The notes beneath the pieces are model-generated. The model saw only the letters and a program-made list of their open reading frames with translations. It did no database searches and was not told the DNA's origin. From a bacterium (GTDB taxonomy: Bacteria > UBP18 > UBA7526): a stretch of 6,776 bases of DNA. Made by a program: the position numbers and the translations under genes. The DNA lies in the NCBI GenBank assembly GCA_011049955.1, contig DRGV01000053.1, positions 1-6,776 of the forward strand, written 5' to 3'. Positions 1 through 3,887 of this stretch are shown piece after piece. Numbering within the stretch: position 1 is the first letter of the stretch; the number at the start of each line of letters is the position of its first letter.

Positions 1-155
1 AAGATGCGGGCAAATGATTTGGCAATTATGCCTGAGATTCCAGCATACTTTATGGCTAAAGGCGCCTGCTCCCGGGAAGAGCCACAGCCAAAGTTCCTTC
101 CGGCAACGATAAAATCTCCTTTCTTAATCTTCTTGTAGAAGTCATGATCAAGATA
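1..155 (-). pseudogene. leuD: 3-isopropylmalate dehydratase small subunit fragment, N-terminus missing
   Basis: Reading the minus strand from 155 down to 3 gives 51 residues of the LeuD family. LeuD pairs with LeuC in leucine biosynthesis, isomerising 2- to 3-isopropylmalate in the cytoplasm; homoaconitase small subunits look alike. The fragment has the motif GDFIVAGRNFGCGSSREQAP (ends at position 60) followed by IAKSFARI, which are hallmarks of the swivelling small subunit. The frame is closed by a TAA at 156-158, just upstream of the point where the family's N-terminal part (roughly 45 residues, with the substrate-loop region) should be. No usable ATG, GTG or TTG lies between that stop and the conserved core. 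Upstream DNA turns into a GGCGG/CCGCC palindrome (165-179) and heptad repeats, with no LeuD-like reading in any frame I checked. The gene continues past the window start, so the state of its C-terminus is unknown. An assembly join near 155-165 is an alternative to true truncation. Confidence 0.75.
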
Positions 156-240
156 TTAAAGGACGGCGGATTGGCCGCCCACTTCAAAAAATATGGCACC
201 TTCAAACTATAAATCCGAAACCCGAAACAATAACGATTAA

Positions 241-345
241 TAACCAAACACCAAGAAACAAGATACAAACAAATAACAAATCACAATATACAAAATCACA
301 AACAAATTCCAAATCCAAATGACCGAAATTCCAAACAAGTCAAAA
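241..345. repeat. Degenerate 7-bp-period repeat, CAA-rich orientation
   Basis: A-rich tract in which CAA recurs about every seven bases (unit types such as CAAATCA, CAAGATA, AATTCCA). It is the same kind of repeat as at 666-749, but in the opposite orientation. No coding potential is seen. The function is unknown. Confidence 0.65.
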
Positions 346-565
346 AGCATATCAGGATACCAGCAGATCAGTGGGTAGAATAGACGCCGGACAAGCTGGC
401 TAAATTCTTCGCAGTGCTCAGAATGCAGAATACCAGATTATCAGGTCATCTAAAATTTCTTGCAACGATTTATTTGCAACATTTATGGTTCAACCAATAA
501 TGTTGCACAATGTCTACCTGATACTCTGATTCCCTGGTACCCTCCCTACTGATATCCAGATTTTC
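346..565. other. Non-coding stretch with scattered ATCAG/ACCAG words and a central hairpin
   Basis: No gene is supported here. Words such as ATACCAG and ATCAGG occur at 349-370 and 430-449. Their reverse complements, such as CCTGATA, CCTGGTA and CTGATAT, occur at 514-568. The stretch therefore reads as a loose inverted repeat around the hairpin at 475-507. The symmetry is imperfect and could be chance in simple DNA. Confidence 0.35.
475..507. repeat. 33-nt hairpin upstream of purA
   Basis: TGCAACATT (475-483) is the exact reverse complement of AATGTTGCA (499-507). Inside this 9-bp stem, after a 2x2 internal loop, TGG (486-488) pairs with CCA (494-496) around a 5-nt loop. No T-run follows on either strand, so it is not a standard intrinsic terminator. 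TTGCAAC also occurs as a direct copy near 460-465. It could be a protein-binding site or the core of a small repeat element. Confidence 0.55.
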
Positions 566-619
566 TGATTTGTTTCTTTCTGTTTTGATCATTGTAATTT
601 TGGTATTGTATATTGTTTG

Positions 620-642
620 TCACGAAGTGATCCCTTCGGGAT
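620..642. repeat. Two back-to-back mini-palindromes
   Basis: TCAC-GAA-GTGA (620-630) and ATCCC-TTC-GGGAT (630-642) abut and share one base. They are G+C-richer than their surroundings and interrupt the TTG-type simple repeat, as a small inserted palindromic unit would. Whether this family is dispersed in the genome cannot be seen from one copy. Confidence 0.5.
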
Positions 643-665
643 AATTTGGTGTTTGTAATTTTACC

Positions 666-749
666 CTTGGTTATTGTTTCTTGTATCTTGTGTCTTGTAT
701 TTTGTAACTTGCAGCTTGTAGCCTGCGACCTATAGCCTGCAGCTTGAAG
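666..749. repeat. Tandem heptanucleotide repeat, twelve units, consensus CTTGTAT
   Basis: Twelve consecutive 7-bp units fill 666-749 without a phase break. Most start CTTG or a one-base variant (CTTGTAT, CTTGTGT, CTTGCAG, CCTGCAG). The array ends 18 bp before the purA start codon, so it occupies the purA leader. A possible sigma-70-like pair, TTGATC (585-590) and TATATT (609-614) with an 18-bp gap, lies upstream. That pair sits in simple T-rich DNA and is weak evidence. Confidence 0.75.
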
Positions 750-767
750 CACGACTGAAAGGAACTT

Positions 768-2054
768 ATGAATATTGTTATTGTGGGAACACAGTTCGGG
801 GATGAGGGGAAGGGGAAATTCATTGACCTTCTAGCGAAGAGAGCAGATTACATCGCCCGGTATCAGGGGGGAGCAAACGCCGGCCACACGGTAGTCATCG
901 GTAAGAAAGAATTTATCTTCCATCTCATCCCTTCTGGAATACTCCATAAGAGAAAGAAGTGTATCATCGGAAATGGATTGGTCGTCGATCCCCAGACACT
1001 ATTGGAAGAGATAGAGAATCTAAAGAAGAGGGGAATAGATGTTAAGGGAAGACTATTCATAAGTGAGAACGCTCATATTGTAATGCCCTATCACAAATTA
1101 TTGGATAGGGTATCTGAATTGGCACGCAAGAGAAAAAAGATTGGAACCACGGGAAGGGGGATTGGTCCTTGCTATACGGATAAAGTGGCACGAACCGGAA
1201 TAAGGGTTGCTGATCTTATAGACGAGAAGACCTTTAAGAAAAAGTTCAAAAAAATTTTGGATGAGAAGAATCAATTACTTAGAAAAATCTATCATCAAAA
1301 GGGATTCTCCTATAGAAAAGTTCTGATAGAATATTCTTCCTATGGAAGAAGAATAAAGAAATATGTTACTAATACCTCGCTTCTCATTAATCGGGCAATA
1401 GATAAAGGGAAGAGTGTCCTCCTTGAAGGTGCCCAGGGGACATTTTTGGACATCGACTGGGGGACCTATCCCTATGTCACCTCTTCTCATCCCGTAGTGG
1501 GTGGTGTCTTGACTGGCCTGGGAGTGGGGCCGACAAGAATAGATAGAGTAATTGGTGTAGCCAAGGCCTATACCACGAGAGTAGGGGGAGGGCCCCTGCC
1601 CACCGAACTTCCTAAAAGATTGGGAGAGAGAGTAAGAGAAAGGGGAAGGGAGTATGGAGCAACTACTGGAAGGCCCCGTAGGTGTGGTTGGTTAGATCTG
1701 GTACTTCTGCGAAGCGCTATACAGATAAATGGATTGGATAGTCTAATTTTAACAAAATTAGATGTCTTCGATGAATTAAAAGAGATAAAGATCTGCACCC
1801 ATTATAGATACCGGGGAAGGGAAATAAATTTCTTTCCTAATAGTCTAAGGGTTTTGTCACAATGCAAGCCCCAGTATGAAGTATTGAAAGGCTGGCAGGA
1901 GTCGATATCTAGAATCAAAAGCTATAAAAAACTTCCGCCCAACACTAAAAAATATGTTAAAAAAATAAAGAAACTATTAGGGATTAAGATTGCCCTCATT
2001 TCTGTTGGTCCCCAGAGAAACCAAACTATTGTCTTGGACAAGACTCTTCGTTAA
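768..2054 (+). CDS. purA: Adenylosuccinate synthase (IMP-aspartate ligase)
   Basis: This 428-residue cytoplasmic enzyme catalyses the GTP-dependent condensation of IMP with aspartate to adenylosuccinate, the first committed step from IMP to AMP. The length is normal for bacterial PurA (about 420-435). Family signatures appear in order: GDEGKGK at 11-17 with the catalytic Asp12; NAGHTVV at 37-43 with the catalytic His40; TTGRGIGPCY at 127-136; LLEGAQGTFLDIDWGTYPYV at 218-237; TTGRPRRCGW at 299-308; TKLDVFD at 329-335, the guanine-recognition region; and SVGPQRNQTI near the end. All key residues are present, so it should be active. The ATG at 768 is preceded by AAAGGAA (758-764) at a suitable distance, and the protein begins just before the first beta-strand, as usual. 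It stands alone, with no other purine gene adjacent. The sequence is lysine- and arginine-rich in the middle and near the C-terminus (residues 150-200 and 385-405). Confidence 0.97.
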   Translation: MNIVIVGTQFGDEGKGKFIDLLAKRADYIARYQGGANAGHTVVIGKKEFIFHLIPSGILHKRKKCIIGNGLVVDPQTLLEEIENLKKRGIDVKGRLFISENAHIVMPYHKLLDRVSELARKRKKIGTTGRGIGPCYTDKVARTGIRVADLIDEKTFKKKFKKILDEKNQLLRKIYHQKGFSYRKVLIEYSSYGRRIKKYVTNTSLLINRAIDKGKSVLLEGAQGTFLDIDWGTYPYVTSSHPVVGGVLTGLGVGPTRIDRVIGVAKAYTTRVGGGPLPTELPKRLGERVRERGREYGATTGRPRRCGWLDLVLLRSAIQINGLDSLILTKLDVFDELKEIKICTHYRYRGREINFFPNSLRVLSQCKPQYEVLKGWQESISRIKSYKKLPPNTKKYVKKIKKLLGIKIALISVGPQRNQTIVLDKTLR

Positions 2055-2104
2055 CCTTGAAGTTTCAAGAGGAAGAACATATTTTACAGCATCGGAACTT
2101 CAAT

Positions 2105-2203
2105 AAGTAAAAGACAGCGGAGAGCGAAGCGCGCCGTTATCTGTCGCTAGACAGAGACGGGGCAAGCAAGGCGCGCCGTCATTTTAATCAAAATCTTTTA
2201 CTT
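2105..2203. repeat. Multi-hairpin palindromic element downstream of purA
   Basis: The outer arms AAGTAAAAGA (2105-2114) and TCTTTTACTT (2194-2203) are perfect 10-bp inverted repeats. Inside are two further hairpins. One is GACAG-CGG (2113-2120) with CCG (2134-2136) and CTGTC (2141-2145). The other is GACGG (2156-2160) with CCGTC (2176-2180). The second has a 25-nt near-copy at 2500-2524 inside the interrupted tRNA-Glu gene. The G+C-rich tips contrast with the A+T-rich outer stem. No protein is encoded. It resembles a small non-autonomous palindromic element or structured RNA more than a terminator, since no U-tract follows. A separate 8-bp inverted repeat, TTGAAGTT (2057-2064) with AACTTCAA (2096-2103), lies between purA and this element. 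Confidence 0.6.
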
Positions 2204-2223
2204 GGAACCATTCGCGCGCCATG

Positions 2224-2248
2224 CCGGAGGCAGGTCCGCCTCTGACGG
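2224..2248. repeat. G+C-rich hairpin before the tRNA promoter
   Basis: CCG-GAGGC (2224-2231) pairs with GCCTC (2238-2242) and, after a 3-nt bulge, CGG (2246-2248), leaving a 6-nt loop. The following bases are GAAAAGG with no T-run on the plus strand. The role is unknown; it may be another small palindromic unit. Confidence 0.4.
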
Positions 2249-2279
2249 AAAAGGTAGAATAGATGTTCTATACCTATGG

Positions 2280-2309
2280 TTGACAGAATAAGAGAAAGTA
2301 TGATAGTAT
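2280..2309 (+). promoter_or_regulatory. Sigma-70-type promoter for the tRNA cluster
   Basis: A perfect -35 hexamer TTGACA (2280-2285) is followed after 18 bp by TAGTAT (2304-2309), a 4-of-6 match to the -10 hexamer. An alternative -10 is TATGAT (2299-2304), but its 13-bp spacing is too short. Transcription would begin near 2316, just before the tRNA-Lys gene at 2325, as expected for a stable-RNA promoter. Confidence 0.6.
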
Positions 2310-2324
2310 AACGTGGCAATTTAT

Positions 2325-2400
2325 GGGCCGCTAGCTCATCCGGTAGAGCACCGCCCTTTTAAGGCGGGTGTGACAGGTTCGAGTCCTGTGCGGCTCACCA
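2325..2400 (+). tRNA. tRNA-Lys (anticodon UUU)
   Basis: This is a complete 76-nt cloverleaf with an encoded CCA end. Acceptor strand GGGCCGC pairs with GCGGCTC (one G-T pair). The D stem is GCTC/GAGC. The anticodon stem CCGCC/GGCGG encloses loop CTTTTAA with anticodon TTT. The T arm is ACAGG-TTCGAGT-CCTGT, and the discriminator is A (2397). It is the first gene of a plus-strand cluster read from the promoter at 2280-2309. All expected tRNA positions look normal. Confidence 0.95.
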
Positions 2401-2432
2401 TAAACGTCCCCATCGTCTAGCCTGGTTAGGAC

Positions 2433-2547
2433 CCCGTAAAGTCCGATAAATAAGGATGCCTTTCGCTAACGCTCAAGAACCTTGTTTACTTCTTATTTAG
2501 ACGAGGCAAGCGAAGCGCATCGTCGTAAATCGGACAACGGTGCAGGC
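2433..2547. repeat. 115-bp structured insert in the D/anticodon junction of a tRNA-Glu gene
   Basis: The boundaries come from alignment with the intact tRNA-Glu and are uncertain by one C. The insert is closed by CCGT-aaa-GTCCGAT (2434-2447) pairing with ATCGGAC-a-ACGG (2529-2540). Inside are two arms: AAATAAG (2448-2454) with CTTATTT (2492-2498), and GACGA (2500-2504) with TCGTC (2520-2524). It therefore folds as a three-way junction. The last arm shares 20 of 25 bases with 2156-2180. No open reading frame and no clear target-site duplication were seen. It could be a small non-autonomous palindromic element. Confidence 0.55.
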
Positions 2548-2561
2548 ATCAGGTTTTTTTA

Positions 2562-2689
2562 CCCCGAGGTGCGTTAAAATTTTTATGCCGCCATCGTCTA
2601 GCCTGGTTTAGGACATCAGGTTTTCAACCTGACGGCACCGGTTCAAATCCGGTTGGCGGCACCATCCTCTTTAACGCACCTTTTCGGGG
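2562..2689. repeat. Inverted repeat pair enclosing the intact tRNA-Glu
   Basis: CCCCGA-GGTGCGTTAAA (2562-2578) is complementary to TTTAACGCACC (2670-2680) plus TCGGGG (2684-2689). That gives 11 + 6 bp, interrupted only by TTT (2681-2683) on the right. The arms sit 8 bp before and 5 bp after the enclosed tRNA-Glu gene, and the whole unit sits in the anticodon loop of the interrupted tRNA-Glu. A terminator role is unlikely for either arm alone. Confidence 0.7.
2587..2664 (+). tRNA. tRNA-Glu (anticodon UUC)
   Basis: This is a complete 78-nt cloverleaf. The acceptor is GCCGCCA/TGGCGGC. The D arm is GTCT...GGAC with an enlarged loop. The anticodon stem TCAGG/CCTGA encloses loop TTTTCAA (anticodon TTC). 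The T arm is CCGG-TTCAAAT-CCGG, the discriminator is A (2661), and CCA is encoded (2662-2664). It differs from the interrupted copy around it mainly in the acceptor stem and discriminator, so the two are diverged paralogues rather than a fresh duplication. It is probably the working tRNA-Glu of this cluster. Confidence 0.95.
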
Positions 2690-2730
2690 CAACCTGGCAG
2701 CACCGGTTCAAATCCGGTTGGGGACGCCAG

Positions 2731-2805
2731 GGGCGGTTAACTCAGCGGGAGAGTGCTACCCTTACAAGGTAGAAGTCGCAGGTTCAAATCCTGCACCGCC
2801 CACCA
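2731..2805 (+). tRNA. tRNA-Val (anticodon UAC)
   Basis: This is a complete 75-nt cloverleaf. The acceptor is GGGCGGT/ACCGCCC. The D stem is ACTC/GAGT. The anticodon stem CTACC/GGTAG encloses loop CTTACAA (anticodon TAC). The T arm is GCAGG-TTCAAAT-CCTGC, the discriminator is A (2802), and CCA is encoded. It starts one base after the CCA of the interrupted tRNA-Glu, so the original cluster was tightly packed. It is followed by ATTTTT but no clear terminator hairpin. Confidence 0.95.
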
Positions 2806-2810
2806 TTTTT

Positions 2811-2845
2811 AAGTTAAAAGTAAAAATGAAAAAGTAAAAAGTAAA
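2811..2845. repeat. Five-unit 7-bp repeat, consensus AAGTAAA
   Basis: Units AAGTTAA, AAGTAAA, AATGAAA, AAGTAAA, AAGTAAA run in phase straight after the tRNA-Val gene. The period is the same as in the CAA/TTG repeats elsewhere in the window, though the unit sequence differs. Confidence 0.6.
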
Positions 2846-2861
2846 AGAGTGAGGAATTAAG

Positions 2862-2900
2862 ACGCGAATTCTCGTGAATTTATTCGCGTTGATTCGCATT
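2862..2900. repeat. Inverted decamer repeat after the tRNA cluster, possible weak terminator
   Basis: ACGCGAAT (2862-2869) and ATTCGCGT (2882-2889) form a perfect 8-bp inverted repeat with a 12-nt loop. Flanking variants (GTGAATT, ATTCGCATT) sit in a 10-bp phase. A T-rich run (2898-2908, TTTCTTTTTTA) begins about nine bases after the stem, so a weak intrinsic terminator for the tRNA transcript is possible but not convincing. Confidence 0.45.
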
Positions 2901-2950
2901 TCTTTTTTATTTACGGCGGTTCGCGATCGAACAAAGTTTTGAGAAGTATA

Positions 2951-2979
2951 TAAACAAATATCCTGATCAGTGGTATAAT
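2951..2979 (+). promoter_or_regulatory. Extended -10 promoter for the LolA-family gene
   Basis: A perfect TATAAT (2974-2979) is preceded by TGG (2971-2973), which gives the extended -10 TG motif. TAAACA (2951-2956), a 4-of-6 match to the -35 consensus, lies 17 bp upstream. Transcription would start near 2986, giving a leader of about 54 nt that contains the decamer repeat before the start codon. Confidence 0.65.
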
Positions 2980-2999
2980 TTTTATCCCTTCTGGGAGAA

Positions 3000-3029
3000 G
3001 CAGATTAACGCAGATAATCGCAGATAGAA
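3000..3029. repeat. Three 10-bp direct repeats of GCAGATTAAC type at the ribosome-binding site
   Basis: GCAGATTAAC, GCAGATAATC and GCAGATAGAA follow one another exactly. The third unit runs into the Shine-Dalgarno AAGGAG (3028-3033) of the following gene, so the repeat is part of its 5' untranslated leader. Confidence 0.65.
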
Positions 3030-3039
3030 GGAGTGGGTT

Positions 3040-3693
3040 ATGAAGAAGGTATTGTTGCTTTTGTTGGCAATGATCCTTTTGGGGAGTTCTGTTTGGGCGG
3101 GGAATGACCTGGATAGTATCTTGAAGGAAATGGACAAGAAGCAGAAGGGAATAAAAGACCTTAAAGCAAATTTTAGTCAAGAAAAGGTCTTAGAATTATT
3201 GGAGGAGAAGTTAATCTCTCGAGGGAAGATGAGTTATAAGAAATCAGATAGGATGTCCTGGGAATATTCGGCCCCTGACCCACTTTTGATGATTATTAAG
3301 GGAAAGAGAATGTGGCTCTACTATCCCGATATGAAAGTGGCCGAGAAGTATGATTTAGCGGGGGCAGGAGAGACCTTAGGGCTCTTTGTGGGTTTTGGGA
3401 AGTCTATGGAATATCTGAAGAAGAACTACCAGGTCAGGCTCCTTGAAGAGAAAAAGGACTTTTGTTCGCTGGAACTCATTCCTAAAAGAGAAGAGGAATC
3501 GAGATATATATCCAAAATAATCTTATGGATCGATACTAAAGAATATTGGCCAGTCAAGACCAAGATTTTTGAGCCGAATGGTGATACCACCTTGATAGAA
3601 TTTAAAGATATCGAGATTAATACTAAGATTCCAGATTCAGAGTTTGAGTTCAAGGTTCCCAAAGGAGTAGAGGTAGTGGAACCCCTGAAGTAA
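3040..3693 (+). CDS. lolA: LolA-family periplasmic lipoprotein carrier-like protein
   Basis: This is a 217-residue exported protein. LolA carries lipoproteins through the periplasm from the LolCDE transporter to the outer membrane. Residues 1-20 are a clear Sec signal peptide (Lys2-Lys3, a Leu-rich core, cleavage probably after SSVWA). Family features follow: LKANFSQEK (41-49), corresponding to the conserved 'A-F-Q' strand; RGKMSYKKSDRMSWEY (61-76); the hydrophobic KGKRMWLYYPDM region (87-98); and the C-terminal FEFKVPKGVEVVEP. There is no lipobox Cys, so the protein should be soluble. Length is typical of the family. AAGGAG (3028-3033) precedes the ATG by 6 bp, and an extended -10 promoter lies upstream. 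Distant LolA relatives include proteins of unproven lipoprotein binding, so the family is firm and the exact role less so. The gene is followed by a mirrored heptad repeat and may be monocistronic. Confidence 0.85.
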   Translation: MKKVLLLLLAMILLGSSVWAGNDLDSILKEMDKKQKGIKDLKANFSQEKVLELLEEKLISRGKMSYKKSDRMSWEYSAPDPLLMIIKGKRMWLYYPDMKVAEKYDLAGAGETLGLFVGFGKSMEYLKKNYQVRLLEEKKDFCSLELIPKREEESRYISKIILWIDTKEYWPVKTKIFEPNGDTTLIEFKDIEINTKIPDSEFEFKVPKGVEVVEPLK

Positions 3694-3707
3694 AGAAATA
3701 GCAAGGA

Positions 3708-3837
3708 AAATTCCAATAAACAAATTCCAAACAAATCCCAAATCCAAAATTCCAATGTCCAAAACCATTGTTTGTGATTTCGGTCATTTGGTCATTGTAT
3801 ATTGTTTGTGATTTGTGATTTGGTGCTTGTGATTTAA
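3708..3837. repeat. Mirrored heptad repeat block between the LolA-family and flavodoxin genes
   Basis: The left half (3709-3764) is built of CAA-type units such as ATTCCAA and CAAATCC. The right half (3767-3837) is built of their reverse complements, such as TTGTGAT and TTGGTCA. The block is thus a loose inverted repeat of the same family as 241-345 and 666-749. It is bracketed by AGCAAG (3700-3705) and CTTGCT (3855-3860). A folded transcript could form a long imperfect hairpin. No gene fits here. Confidence 0.65.
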
Positions 3838-3887
3838 GGATTCCCGTGTTATTTCTTGCTAACTTTTGAGGCATGCTGGAGTGAGCA

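Larger units (their letters stand above)
2406..2729 (+). pseudogene. tRNA-Glu gene split in three by two insertions
   Basis: Three separated segments together make a near-perfect tRNA-Glu. The first is 2406-2432 (acceptor GTCCCCA, D arm ending GGAC). The second is 2548-2557 (ATCAGGTTTT, the 5' anticodon stem and part of the loop). The third is 2690-2729 (CAACCTGG, variable loop, T arm CCGG-TTCAAAT-CCGG, acceptor TGGGGAC, discriminator G, CCA). They sum to 77 nt, against 78 for the intact tRNA-Glu at 2587-2664, which has one extra T in the D loop. The 7-bp acceptor pairs perfectly across the 324-bp span, and the GTCCCC...GGGGACG ends match those of E. coli tRNA-Glu. The first insertion (2433-2547, 115 bp) lies between D and anticodon stems. 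The second (2558-2689, 132 bp) lies in the anticodon loop and contains the other tRNA-Glu gene. No bacterial splicing route for this arrangement is known to me, so I call it a pseudogene. The undamaged segments leave processing, or recent disruption, open. Confidence 0.7.

Noticed and set aside
56..268. 70-residue minus-strand reading frame
   Set aside because: It runs over the LeuD fragment in another frame. The LeuD frame carries clear family motifs, and this one has none.
241..345. CRISPR array
   Set aside because: The repeats are only 7 bp, degenerate and directly adjacent, with no unique spacers and no cas genes nearby.
585..614. Promoter of purA (TTGATC with TATATT, 18-bp gap)
   Set aside because: It sits in simple T-rich repeat DNA where such matches arise by chance, so it was mentioned but not listed as a feature.
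546..752. 68-residue minus-strand reading frame upstream of purA
   Set aside because: It translates the heptad repeat (rich in Gln, Thr, Lys, Asn) and has no domain; a repeat by-product.
863..1798. Several minus-strand frames inside purA (863-1060, 1275-1490, 1568-1798)
   Set aside because: They are antisense to the intact purA and show no recognisable protein features.
2224..2248. Intrinsic terminator after purA
   Set aside because: The hairpin is followed by GAAAAGG and no T-run, and it lies about 170 bp after the purA stop.
2406..2729. Archaeal-type tRNA introns
   Set aside because: The junctions do not form a bulge-helix-bulge motif, and the neighbouring genes (LolA family, encoded CCA on all tRNAs) look bacterial.
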